Shown in pieces: positions 51,109-59,176 of a stretch of DNA of 64,000 nt (within the stretch, counting starts at the first letter, position 1; every line of letters begins with the position of its first letter). A program made the translations under genes and the position numbers. Source of the DNA: CAYVWB01 sp964455395. Its GTDB lineage: Bacteria > Desulfobacterota > Desulfovibrionia > Desulfovibrionales > Desulfovibrionaceae. The notes under the pieces were generated by a model. That model was not told the DNA's origin and ran no database searches. It saw nothing but the letters and a program-made list of their open reading frames with translations. Where the stretch lies: assembly GCA_964455395.1 (NCBI GenBank), contig CAYVWB010000016.1, positions 1 through 64,000 of the forward strand, in the 5' to 3' direction.

Positions 51109-52866
51109 ATGTCCGTCATGAACACCGTCCCCCCCCAGCGGTCGCGACGCATCGTTTCGCGTGCGGCGTGGCCGTTTCTCGTCCTGCTCGCCGCGTTCTC
51201 CGTCATGATCGTTTCGCCTCCTTCGGCGCACGCAGCTCCGGGGCGTCTGGTTGTCGACATCACCCCCAAGGACGCCCAGGTCCGCATCCTGGATATCCGG
51301 CCCAAATTCGAGCAGGGCATCGAGCTCGACCCCGGCGAATACGTCCTCGACGCGCAGAAGGACGGCTATGTCACCCAGCAAGCCAGCGTCGTCATTCGCG
51401 CGGGCGAGACAACCCGCCACGTCTTCACCCTGGAGCCCGAAGGCGCCGCCCCGGCCGGCAAAGGCCGCATCTTCGTGGCCGTGACGCCGCGCGAGGCCAT
51501 GGTGCGCGTGCTGGAGATTCGGCCGAAGTTCAAGCAAGGCATCGCCCTCGATCCCGGGGAGTACGTTCTGGACGCCGCTCATCCCGGCCATGAAACGCTG
51601 CAGTTCCCCGCCACGGTGCGCGCTGGCGAAGACACGGAGCTGGAGGTGACGTTGCCTCCGGAAGGCCATGGCCTGCTGGAGGCGACGACTCGACCTGAAG
51701 ACGCCGTGGTCGTGGTGGAGGGTCGGGAGGAGTATGGCCACCCCATGCCCTTGCCCCCGGGGGAGTACGTGGTGCGCGCGCACAAGACGGGGTTCGAGGA
51801 AGGCGACGTCACCGCGCGGATCCGTGCTGGCGAAGTGACTGCGGTGACGCTTGCGCTCTCCCCTGCGGACGCGGAATCCTCGGTGGACGCGCCTCCCGCT
51901 CCCGACGAGACGAATGCCGAGACGAATGCCGAGACGAATGCCGAGAACGCCACGGCGACGCTCGACGCCACGGACCCGCCTTCCGCCGACGGGCAGCTCG
52001 AAGTGCGGCTGACCCCCGCCGACGCCAGCGTCACCCTGCACGGCTTTGACGCGCCTTTCACCCAGAACATGACGCTCCCTGCCGGTGAATACGTCATCGA
52101 AGCGCGGCGGCCCGGCTACGTCAGCAGGAACGCCACGGCGCGCATCGCCGCCGGAAAGGCGCTGCTGCTGGAGATGGCGCTGGAACGCGCCGCCGAGGAG
52201 CCGCCCGCCTCCCCGGCGTTGTCCAGCGAGCCCGTCCGCCTGCTGCGCCGGACGCCGAACCCCGCGCTTCAGGGACAGGGGCGTCTTTTCGTGGAGACCA
52301 TCCCGAAGGACGCCGCCATCCTCATCCTCAACATCAAACCGAAATTCGAACAAGGCATGACGCTGAACCCCATGCGCTACCGCCTGGAGTTGCGCGCGGA
52401 GGGATTCGTGAACCGCCGCGTGCGCCTGGAAGTGGAGGCGGATACGGAGAGCGTCTACCAGGTCGCGCTGCAGCCGGATGCCGCCAGCCCCAGGGCCCCC
52501 GCGCCGGCGACCGTCGACCGCGCACAGGCCCTGCTGGAGACCGCCGCCGAACACTTGCGCAACGAGCAGAAACGCGACGCTCTGAAAGCAGCGGAGGAAG
52601 CCGTGGCGCTCAGTCCGCATAATCCTGAAGCCTACCGCATGCGCGGCGCCATCTACCGGGCGTTGGAGGAGCTGGGCCGCGCGCTGCAGGACATGAACGC
52701 CGCCATCCGCTTGGACGAGAACGCTCCGGAGCTCTACGTGGAGCGCGCGCTCATCTACATCGCCATGGGCGAAGTGGAGTCTGGCTGCTACGACTTCTGG
52801 AAAGCCTGCGCCATGGACTACTGCCAGCCCATCGCCAACGCCCGCGCGGAAGGCGTCTGCCGCTGA
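51109..52866 (+). CDS. Secreted protein with five PEGA domains and C-terminal TPR
   Basis: ATG 51109 follows CCGGAGGCG and gives 585 residues. A signal peptide (PFLVLLAAFSVMIVSPPSAH, A) leads to five PEGA-type repeats of ~60-80 residues. They start RLVVDITPKDAQVRIL, RIFVAVTPREAMVRVL, LLEATTRPEDAVVVVE, QLEVRLTPADASVTLH and RLFVETIPKDAAILIL. Each carries the family core PGEYVL or a variant with a GY/GF before the next strand. Repeats 1, 2 and 5 also share the segment IRPKFEQG-like. Repeats 3 and 4 are separated by a 12-bp tandem repeat (TNAE three times). The C-terminal ~120 residues hold TPRs. It is probably periplasmic or outer-membrane-associated; the ligand is unknown. Confidence 0.88.
   Translation: MSVMNTVPPQRSRRIVSRAAWPFLVLLAAFSVMIVSPPSAHAAPGRLVVDITPKDAQVRILDIRPKFEQGIELDPGEYVLDAQKDGYVTQQASVVIRAGETTRHVFTLEPEGAAPAGKGRIFVAVTPREAMVRVLEIRPKFKQGIALDPGEYVLDAAHPGHETLQFPATVRAGEDTELEVTLPPEGHGLLEATTRPEDAVVVVEGREEYGHPMPLPPGEYVVRAHKTGFEEGDVTARIRAGEVTAVTLALSPADAESSVDAPPAPDETNAETNAETNAENATATLDATDPPSADGQLEVRLTPADASVTLHGFDAPFTQNMTLPAGEYVIEARRPGYVSRNATARIAAGKALLLEMALERAAEEPPASPALSSEPVRLLRRTPNPALQGQGRLFVETIPKDAAILILNIKPKFEQGMTLNPMRYRLELRAEGFVNRRVRLEVEADTESVYQVALQPDAASPRAPAPATVDRAQALLETAAEHLRNEQKRDALKAAEEAVALSPHNPEAYRMRGAIYRALEELGRALQDMNAAIRLDENAPELYVERALIYIAMGEVESGCYDFWKACAMDYCQPIANARAEGVCR
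51907..51942 (+). repeat. 12-bp in-frame tandem repeat, three copies
   Basis: GAGACGAATGCC occurs three times in tandem and encodes repeated ETNA units in the linker of the PEGA-TPR protein. Confidence 0.95.
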
Positions 52867-52911
52867 GTCACCAGGAACGCTTGGCGCCGAGGCCTTGTCA
52901 ACACTCCCTGG

Positions 52912-52947
52912 ACCCTTGTCCAGCTGGAGGGCCACAGCCTTGGCCAC
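52912..52947 (-). pseudogene. Orphan copy of the NlpC C-terminal repeat
   Basis: On the minus strand this segment would read AKAVALQLDKG, nearly the same as the AKAVALHDDD and ARAVALQLDDG repeats at the C-terminus of the NlpC/P60 protein (53088-53906). It lies beyond that gene's stop and terminator, so it is not translated with it. It is probably a leftover of repeat duplication or of an earlier, longer gene end. Confidence 0.5.
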
Positions 52948-53027
52948 GGTGACGCTTCCCTGCCCGCCGCTTTGTGCGGTCGTCGCGCATCATACGCAAC
53001 GAAGAACGCGCTACGAGAAACGCGCAA

Positions 53028-53062
53028 TGAAAAACGCCCCCGGCCGGCAGGACCAGGGGCGC
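53028..53062 (-). terminator. Rho-independent terminator after the NlpC/P60 gene
   Basis: On the minus strand GCGCCCCTGG...CCGGGGGCG forms a hairpin (53035-53062) followed by TTTTT. It begins 26 bp after the stop codon. Confidence 0.8.
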
Positions 53063-53087
53063 TCGATGCGGGTGCGTTTCAGGGGGA

Positions 53088-53906
53088 TCAGTCCGCTGTC
53101 AGCATGGCGACGCTGCGGTAGGCGCCGTCATCCAGCTGGAGCGCCACGGCGCGTGCGCCAGCCATGGAAGCGGAGTCGTCGTCATGGAGGGCCACGGCCT
53201 TGGCGCCGGCGGCGGCGAGCAGCGCGCCGGACGCTTCACGGTCGGGGCCGCCAAGCGTGGCGGGAGCAGCAGGCGCGGCGTTTCGTACGCGGTCGCCGGC
53301 TTCCGCCAGGCGGGTGGCCATGTCGGGCGCGCAGAGGGTGGCCACATTGTGGCGTCTGGCGGTCACGTAGCGGCGCGCGTAGTAGGGTTCGTCCAGGGAG
53401 TCCACTGTGACGCCTTTCGAGCGCGAGGCGTGCACCATCTCCCCATCGCCGATGTACACGCCCACGTGGTTGATGCGGCCGCGGCCGCGCGTGGCGAAGA
53501 AGACGAGGTCGCCGGGGCGGAGATCATCGCGGTCCACCGCAACGCCCACCTTCGCTTGCGAGCTGCTGTTGCGGGGGAGACGTGAACCGAATTTGGCGAA
53601 GAGGTGGCGCGTGAGGCCTGAACAGTCGAAGCCCTTGGGCGTGACGCCGCCATAGCGGTACCGCACGCCGAGGTACTGCCTGGCCGTGTCCATGAGGGTG
53701 GCGGCGACTGCTTCGTCTTTCATGTCCATGATCCGCTCGAAGTTGGCGACACGCTCTTGCGGGGAGAGCTTTGGAGCGGGTCGGGCGTCCATGAGGGGCC
53801 GCTCCGGCGCTTTGGAAGCGCAGGCGGCGAGACTGAGCATGGAGACGAAGAGGAAGAGCTTGAGACAGGGAATGGCGCGTCGTTTCTTGTCGGCAGATCG
53901 GGGCAT
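53088..53906 (-). CDS. NlpC/P60 family lipoprotein
   Basis: From ATG 53906 the product has 272 residues with a lipobox LAAC (Cys29). The NlpC/P60 domain is complete: Cys95 in GFDCSGLTRHLF, His147 in INHVGVYIGDG and His159 in MVHAS. This papain-like fold cleaves gamma-D-Glu-diamino-acid bonds of peptidoglycan peptides (Spr/NlpC type). After the domain a ~90-residue Ala-rich extension carries two imperfect repeats, AKAVALHDDD and ARAVALQLDDG, of unknown function. ATG 53945 is an alternative start. A strong sigma70-type promoter lies upstream at 54007-54035. Confidence 0.9.
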   Translation of the reverse strand: MPRSADKKRRAIPCLKLFLFVSMLSLAACASKAPERPLMDARPAPKLSPQERVANFERIMDMKDEAVAATLMDTARQYLGVRYRYGGVTPKGFDCSGLTRHLFAKFGSRLPRNSSSQAKVGVAVDRDDLRPGDLVFFATRGRGRINHVGVYIGDGEMVHASRSKGVTVDSLDEPYYARRYVTARRHNVATLCAPDMATRLAEAGDRVRNAAPAAPATLGGPDREASGALLAAAGAKAVALHDDDSASMAGARAVALQLDDGAYRSVAMLTAD

Positions 53907-54006
53907 GGTTGGCTTTCCGAGGGTGTCGGCGTGAAACGGGTTCATGGAAAAGGAGTGGAGAAAGAGCCTCCGGCCGCACAAGGCCTTGCCACGAGGCGTC
54001 GGGCGT

Positions 54007-54035
54007 GGTATAGTTAAAAATTTTTTAAATGTAAA
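54007..54035 (-). promoter_or_regulatory. Sigma70-type promoter of the NlpC/P60 gene
   Basis: On the minus strand TTTACA (54030-54035) and TATACC (54007-54012) are separated by exactly 17 bp of A/T-rich sequence containing AAAAAATTTTT. It is the best promoter match in the window and lies ~100 bp before the gene. Confidence 0.75.
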
Positions 54036-54298
54036 GCGCTTCTGTTGCTAACATCTTGATGTCACACAGCTTTCTTCCACGGCCAGGAGCCCCGTCCCTC
54101 CAAAAATTCCCCATACATTTCAATACTATACAGCAACCATCCGCCATCCCTGGGCATCCCCGACACGCCATCGAAAAAAGTGGCGCCGCCACGAAATCGT
54201 CATATGCGTCGCGTCTTCCCCTCCTTGCGCACCGGCACGGACACAGTCAGTGATTTCAGTGTCTTCTCGTACAATCCACAATGATTTCGACCCGACGT

Positions 54299-54327
54299 TA
54301 AAGTTCGCCCCCGCCACTCGTCGATAA
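54299..54327 (+). promoter_or_regulatory. Sigma28 (FliA)-like promoter of flagellin
   Basis: TAAAGTTC at 54299 and GTCGATAA at 54320-54327 match the FliA consensus TAAAGTTT and GCCGATAA with one mismatch each; the spacing is about two bases longer than the norm. The leader to the flagellin start is ~140 nt. The rest of the 490-bp stretch 53982-54471 shows no gene. Confidence 0.6.
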
Positions 54328-54471
54328 GCAAAGCAACACAGGCAGACACTCTCCCCAAACGTCCAGGAGGTTCATCACACCACAGGCCGCACACCGTTTC
54401 GCACGGTGGGCACCCCAGCAAGAGCGGGCAAGGATGCTTCAGCTCCAGCAATCCATTCAAGGAGGAAAGGA

Positions 54472-55362
54472 ATGTCTCTGACAATCAACAACAACCCCAT
54501 GGCCATGACTGCTGCGCGCAACTTGCGTAGCGCTTTCAGCGACCTCGGCACCTCGGTGAACCGCCTCTCCTCGGGCTTGCGCATCAACAGCGCCGCCGAC
54601 GACGCCGCCGGTCTCGCCATCCGCGAGCTCATGCGCGCGGACATCGCCGCCCTCAACCAGGGCGTGCGCAACGCCAACGACGCCATCTCCATGATCCAGA
54701 CGGCGGACGGCGCCTTGGCGGTCATCGACGAAAAGCTCATCCGCATGAAAGAGCTCGCCGAACAGGCCTCCACCGGCACGTACAACTCGGATCAGCGTCT
54801 CGTCATCGATTCGGAATACCAGGCCATGGCCTCGGAAATCACCCGGATCGCCAACGCCACGGACTTCAACGGCCTCTACCTGCTCAACGGCAACCTCTCG
54901 TCCGACACGCACGACGGTTCCGGCATCGAGTCCACGGGCAAGATGAAGATCCACTTCGGCACCGCCAACGACTCCGCCGAGGACTACTACTACGTCAAGA
55001 TCGAGTCCTCCACAGCCTCGTCCCTGGGCGTGGGCAACGAAGCGGACGCTTCGCAGGACGCTTACTCCATCTCCACGCAGCAAGGCGCGCAACAGGCCTT
55101 GGAGGGGTTGCAGAACGCGATCATCTCCAAGGACAAGATCCGCGCCAATCTGGGCGCTCTCCAGAACCGCCTGGAGAACACCATCACCAACCTGGAGATC
55201 CAGTCCGAGAACCTCCAGGCTGCGGAAAGCCGCATTTCCGATGTGGATGTCTCCATGGAAATGACGAACTTTGTCCGCAACCAGATCCTCACTCAATCCG
55301 CGGTGGCCATGCTCTCCCAGGCCAACTCCCTGCCGCGGATGGCGCAGCAGCTGCTCGGCTAG
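54472..55362 (+). CDS. fliC: Flagellin
   Basis: The start ATG 54472 follows a strong AAGGAGGAAAGGA and gives 296 residues. The N-terminal D0/D1 region starts MSLTINNNPMAMTAARNLRS and includes LSSGLRINSAADDAAGLAIRE. The C-terminal region includes NLEIQSENLQAAESRISDVD and ends SQANSLPRMAQQLLG. The central variable domain is short (~80 residues), as in many Desulfovibrio flagellins. It is exported by the flagellar type III system and polymerises into the filament. It is preceded by a sigma28-like promoter and followed by a terminator, so it is monocistronic. Confidence 0.97.
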   Translation: MSLTINNNPMAMTAARNLRSAFSDLGTSVNRLSSGLRINSAADDAAGLAIRELMRADIAALNQGVRNANDAISMIQTADGALAVIDEKLIRMKELAEQASTGTYNSDQRLVIDSEYQAMASEITRIANATDFNGLYLLNGNLSSDTHDGSGIESTGKMKIHFGTANDSAEDYYYVKIESSTASSLGVGNEADASQDAYSISTQQGAQQALEGLQNAIISKDKIRANLGALQNRLENTITNLEIQSENLQAAESRISDVDVSMEMTNFVRNQILTQSAVAMLSQANSLPRMAQQLLG

Positions 55363-55385
55363 CCCGCTGCGTCTTCGATCCTTGC

Positions 55386-55420
55386 AAGGCCGCGTCGTCA
55401 CCACGGCGCGGCCTTGTTGC
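55386..55420 (+). terminator. Rho-independent terminator after flagellin
   Basis: AAGGCCGCG (55386-55394) pairs perfectly with CGCGGCCTT (55407-55415), 23 bp after the flagellin stop; only a weak T-rich tail follows. Confidence 0.75.
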
Positions 55421-55492
55421 GTGCGTCCCTCCGCTGGCGGCGATTGACCCGCGACGACCCAGTGTTTATGCTCGCTCTTTCAGGAGTGAACC

Positions 55493-56131
55493 ATGGTCAA
55501 AGATCCCGACGGACCCGGCAAGATCACCCGCCGCCAACTCTTCGGCAAGCTCCGGCCTGCCGGCCTGAACGCTTGGCGCGACGCACTGCAGGAAAACGAT
55601 CCCCAACGCAGCGCCACCGCGCGCCAAGTGGCCAAGGACCAGCAACGCGCCGTGCTCCTTGCGTTGGACAAGGGTCTGCGCGCCATTGCCGTCCAGGAAT
55701 ACGCCGAGGCCGCGGATCGCCTGCGCGACTACGCCAAAGCCAAGCCCAAGGACCTGGACGCGCGGTTGTTGCTGGGCCGCGTGCTGCTGGAAATGCAGCA
55801 TCATGTCCAAGCCCGCGTGGAATGCGAGCGCGCCTTGCGCGACGCACGCTTCGGCGAGTGGAAGAACGCCCCCTTGTGCCGGCTGTGCATGAGCCTCGCC
55901 ATGCTCGCTGGCGGCAAGTTCGAGAAAGCTGCTGCGGCGCTCTCGGAATTCGACGACGCCGAACGGCCGGAGGTGACTGCCGCGCTACGCGCTCTTGCCC
56001 CTCACGCCGCCGCTCCGCAGGCAGCCGCCGACACCGCCGGACGCCTTGCCGAGCGCTTGGCCGACTACCCCACAATGATCGAAATGGGACGCGCCGTCGC
56101 CGCGCGCGCACAAGCCGAGGCCGACGCCTGA
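55493..56131 (+). CDS. Cytosolic TPR-like protein
   Basis: The 212-residue protein starts at ATG 55493 after CAGGAGTGAACC. Its N-terminus, KITRRQLFGKLRPAG, resembles the twin-arginine start of many Fe-S or redox proteins (RRxLF) but lacks the hydrophobic core. It is therefore probably not exported. TPR-like helices follow (VQEYAEAADRLRDYAKAKPK, DARLLLGRVLLEMQHHVQAR). No partner is evident except a co-directional TPR protein 30 bp downstream. Confidence 0.75.
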   Translation: MVKDPDGPGKITRRQLFGKLRPAGLNAWRDALQENDPQRSATARQVAKDQQRAVLLALDKGLRAIAVQEYAEAADRLRDYAKAKPKDLDARLLLGRVLLEMQHHVQARVECERALRDARFGEWKNAPLCRLCMSLAMLAGGKFEKAAAALSEFDDAERPEVTAALRALAPHAAAPQAAADTAGRLAERLADYPTMIEMGRAVAARAQAEADA

Positions 56132-56161
56132 GACCGCGTCCCCCCATACAAGGAACACCCC

Positions 56162-56737
56162 ATGCGCATCGCCACTCGATTCAGCACTGTCGCCCACGCG
56201 CTGTTCGCCATCATCGTCTGCGCCGGTCTCGGCGCGGGCCTGCTCGTTCTCCCGACTCCATCCGCGCACGCGTCCTCCAGCAGCTCTGTGGACGTCCTCG
56301 CCGCTTCCAACAAGGCCATCAAGGCGCAACAGGAAGGGGACCGTCGCCGCGCCCTCTCCTTATATACGGAGATCATCGAAGCCGATGTCCTCGCGCACGG
56401 CGACCGCCTGCTCACCTACGTCTACAACAACCGCGGCGTCCTTCACTGGGAGTTGAACAACCCGCAGCAGGCCCTCAACGACTTTTCCAAGGCCATCGAC
56501 AACATGCCGGACGCCATGAGCTATCTCTCGCGCGGCAACATCTGGGTGGACCTGGGCGACGACCGCAAGGCCGTGGAGGACTACACCCGCGCCATCGAGC
56601 TCATGCCCCGGCTCGCCCGCGCCTACAACCACCGCGCCTTCGCCTGGTTGAACCTGGGAGACCGCGCCCGCGCCGAAGCCGACTTCCAACGCGCCAGGCA
56701 GATCGATCCTGGCTTCATCAACATGACCCTGGACTAG
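56162..56737 (+). CDS. Secreted TPR protein
   Basis: ATG 56162 follows AAGGAACACCCC; the product has 191 residues. A signal peptide (ALFAIIVCAGLGAGLLVL and onward to AHA|SSS) precedes three TPR units: VYNNRGVLHWELNNPQQALN, SYLSRGNIWVDLGDDRKAVE and AYNHRAFAWLNLGDRARAEA. It should be a periplasmic protein-interaction module. It is 30 bp downstream of a cytosolic TPR-like gene and 86 bp upstream of a DksA-type gene. Confidence 0.85.
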   Translation: MRIATRFSTVAHALFAIIVCAGLGAGLLVLPTPSAHASSSSSVDVLAASNKAIKAQQEGDRRRALSLYTEIIEADVLAHGDRLLTYVYNNRGVLHWELNNPQQALNDFSKAIDNMPDAMSYLSRGNIWVDLGDDRKAVEDYTRAIELMPRLARAYNHRAFAWLNLGDRARAEADFQRARQIDPGFINMTLD

Positions 56738-56823
56738 GCTGTGGATTGAATGGCTTCTGTACTCGACGGCGGCCCGGCTATTCACGCGCTTCCCCCGGGT
56801 TTGCCTGATGGAGGACAACGCGC

Positions 56824-57159
56824 ATGAACGACGCCGAACGCCACGCGCTGAAAACGCGCATCCACGAAGAGATCGTCGCGCTGGAACAGACCATCCGCGA
56901 ACTCACCGACGCAGTGGGGCCCGTGGCCCCGGACGTGGCCATCGGCCGACTCTCGCGCATGGACACCATCCAGAATCAAAGCGTGACAAACGCCGCCATC
57001 GCCAACGCCCATACACGCCTGGAGGCCCTGCGCCACGCACTCGTCCGCATCGACGAAGACCCGGAGTACGGCCTCTGCGAGGAATGCGGCGACCCCATCG
57101 CTCCGGCGCGGTTGCTGGCCATGCCGGAGACGCCCCTATGCGTGGAATGCGCCGCATAA
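56824..57159 (+). CDS. DksA/TraR-type C4 zinc-finger protein
   Basis: ATG 56824 follows GGAGGACAACGCGC. The 111-residue product has an N-terminal coiled coil and the C-terminal zinc finger CEECGDPIAPARLLAMPET, then PLCVECAA. Four Cys are in the C-x2-C...C-x2-C arrangement. The finger resembles TraR/DksA, which bind the RNA polymerase secondary channel, but the protein is shorter than DksA (~150 aa). The DxxDxA motif at the coiled-coil tip is not obvious (VGPVAPDVAIGRLSRMD). A terminator follows. Confidence 0.9.
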   Translation: MNDAERHALKTRIHEEIVALEQTIRELTDAVGPVAPDVAIGRLSRMDTIQNQSVTNAAIANAHTRLEALRHALVRIDEDPEYGLCEECGDPIAPARLLAMPETPLCVECAA

Positions 57160-57183
57160 GCGAACACCGCCCCTGAACGCAAC

Positions 57184-57220
57184 ACGCCCCCGGCCGCGTC
57201 CTGCAGCCGGGGGCGTTTTC
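57184..57220 (+). terminator. Rho-independent terminator after the DksA-type gene
   Basis: ACGCCCCCGGC (57184-57194) pairs perfectly with GCCGGGGGCGT (57206-57216), followed by TTT. It may work for both converging genes. Confidence 0.88.
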
Positions 57221-57246
57221 CATTGAAAGCGGATGAAACGCCGGCG

Positions 57247-58008
57247 CTAGATTCCCAAGGCCATCAGCGCAGCCACGATGGTCAGCAACACGATGAAGCC
57301 GCGCGCCCACGTGGGGACCTGACGCGTCACCACCACCGTGGTCGTGGCCATGCGGTCCCACGTGGGGGTCCGGAAAGGCTCCATGATCTGCACGAACCAG
57401 TACAGATTCGTACACAAACTCACCACCGGCACGCCCAGGGCGTAGCCCATGGTCAGGGCCCCGTAGGTGCGTTTGAACGCAGCTCCCACCGTGGGCTTGC
57501 GGCCTTCGGCGTCCACCACGGCGAGGCCCAGCAGCCGCTTGCCGGGAGTCGTTCCGAAGGCGGTCACCATGGCGCTCTCCACCACACCCCACACCACCAT
57601 GAATGCGCATGTCATGAGGATGAAGTGCGTCTGCGTCAGCGTGTCGCGGAAGTCGAACATGGACTCATGCCCCAACGCGAGGGCGAGCCCCGCCTGCAGC
57701 CCTGCAGCGAAGAACCCGAAGACGAGGCTCATGTCGAAGAGTCGCGCGAACACGCGGTTCCAGCCGCGGCCAATCTCCAGGCCTTGGGGGCCGCGTGGCG
57801 GCTCGGGCCGGGGCTCCGCGGGATTGGCGGCGGACTTGGCTTCGGCGTCCGCCTGCCCGTGCGCGGCCGAGGGCGTCATGGCGGCTGGAGCCTCCAGTGG
57901 CGCGCTGGCGGCTGGCTCGGGGGGGTGCTCGGGTGTGACGAGGTCGGAAGGATCGGAAGGACCGGAAGGATAGGGGGGGCGGCGTGCGTCGGGCATGGTC
58001 TCAGGCAT
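57247..58008 (-). CDS. RDD family membrane protein
   Basis: From ATG 58008 the product has 253 residues; a TTG at 58095 overlapping the upstream stop would extend it. After a ~85-residue Pro/Ala-rich cytoplasmic part, the RDD domain begins GWNRVFARLFDMSLVFGFFA. The family's Arg and first Asp are present (R in ARLFD). Helices follow, including FILMTCAFMVVWGVVESAMV, then FGTTPGKRLLGLAVVDAEGR, typical of RDD proteins. The role is unknown in most bacteria. It lies directly downstream of a secreted protein on the same strand. Confidence 0.85.
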   Translation of the reverse strand: MPETMPDARRPPYPSGPSDPSDLVTPEHPPEPAASAPLEAPAAMTPSAAHGQADAEAKSAANPAEPRPEPPRGPQGLEIGRGWNRVFARLFDMSLVFGFFAAGLQAGLALALGHESMFDFRDTLTQTHFILMTCAFMVVWGVVESAMVTAFGTTPGKRLLGLAVVDAEGRKPTVGAAFKRTYGALTMGYALGVPVVSLCTNLYWFVQIMEPFRTPTWDRMATTTVVVTRQVPTWARGFIVLLTIVAALMALGI

Positions 58009-58091
58009 CCAGAAGCAAGGTGGCGGCTCGCGCCAGCGGCGGGGCCTTGGGGTCGGGCGCGTGGTGTGGCGGTCGGGTTCACGTGGCGGAA

Positions 58092-58862
58092 TCAACGCTC
58101 GGCGCTGCCCGAAAGCACGGCTCGGTGGGCTTCTTCACAAATGTTCTGACACTGCGGGGAGCTGAACATTTCCGGCGTATCCGCGCAGTACTGTCTGCAA
58201 CGTTGCAGGTCCTGGGCGAGTTTCTGCTGGGGGGGCTGACGGTGTCGCACACATTGGCTGTATTCGGGAATGAACTTGCGCAAGTTCGGACTGTACAACT
58301 TGGTGTGCCAACAGAAAGAACCCTGCACATTGGACATGATTTCCTGACGCATGCCCTCGTGATACAGATACAGATCGTTGTTGCTGTTGGTGAAGCCGTA
58401 GAGTTGAGGCGTCTCCAGCAAGAAGATGCGCTGGGGATGATTCCCTTGAGGGAAACGGTGGAAGCGGTAACGTCCCTGTGGGAACTCCTGGTCCAGCTTC
58501 AAGAACGCCTGCATGGAGTCTATTTCGCGCTTCACGCCGAAGAGCCTGCCCTTGTAGAAGAACAGAGGGTGATAGCCGTAGGCCTTGGCGAGGGTGACTT
58601 CCGTGTCCGTCGTGAAGAAGGTGGCGCCATCAAGGAAATTCAACCCGAGCGTGATGTTGCTGATGGCAGTGGTGAAATCGGCCTGGTCGTCGCCTTTCGC
58701 CTGACGCAAGGCCCGGCGCACATCCTTGTACGCCATGCCGAAGGAGACGCCCGGCAGCATGACAGGGTCCACATGGCGGGCATGGGCGGGCGCGCCGGGC
58801 ATGCCGGCGAACGCCACGGCGAGGAGCACGATGATGACGAGAACGGATTGGATTCGTTGCAT
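58092..58862 (-). CDS. Hypothetical secreted Cys-containing protein
   Basis: The 256-residue protein has a signal peptide (SVLVIIVLLAVAFAGMPGAP, AHA|RHV). The mature part opens VMLPGVSFGMAYKDVRRALR, similar in style to the secreted protein at 13863-14531. The C-terminus carries Cys residues in a Gln-rich stretch (RCRQYCADTPEMFSSPQCQN), suggesting disulfides. No family is recognised. It is followed by the RDD gene with an overlap if the latter starts at the TTG. Confidence 0.75.
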   Translation of the reverse strand: MQRIQSVLVIIVLLAVAFAGMPGAPAHARHVDPVMLPGVSFGMAYKDVRRALRQAKGDDQADFTTAISNITLGLNFLDGATFFTTDTEVTLAKAYGYHPLFFYKGRLFGVKREIDSMQAFLKLDQEFPQGRYRFHRFPQGNHPQRIFLLETPQLYGFTNSNNDLYLYHEGMRQEIMSNVQGSFCWHTKLYSPNLRKFIPEYSQCVRHRQPPQQKLAQDLQRCRQYCADTPEMFSSPQCQNICEEAHRAVLSGSAER

Positions 58863-59176
58863 GAGAATGGTGTGGCGCGCGGGTCGCGCCGGCGTGTCAC
58901 ATGGTTGGGGGGGAGGTCGCGCGTCCGTCGGCGGCCTGTGAGGCTCCTTCGGAGAAACGACGTCTTTTCATGTACCATCGGGGTTGGCGGCTGTCCAGCC
59001 GGGGCGGACCGGCATCTTCCGGGGGGGGCTTGGCGCGAGGAGCGAGAGGAAGGCCGAAAGCCCCCTTCTTTTCTTTCGTTGACGCCTCCCGCTTTTTGCC
59101 GCATATACTTATGATTCATGAACAGAAACACGGTTGTTACGCTCCACACGCGACATCCCATACGCGGGGGAATCGA

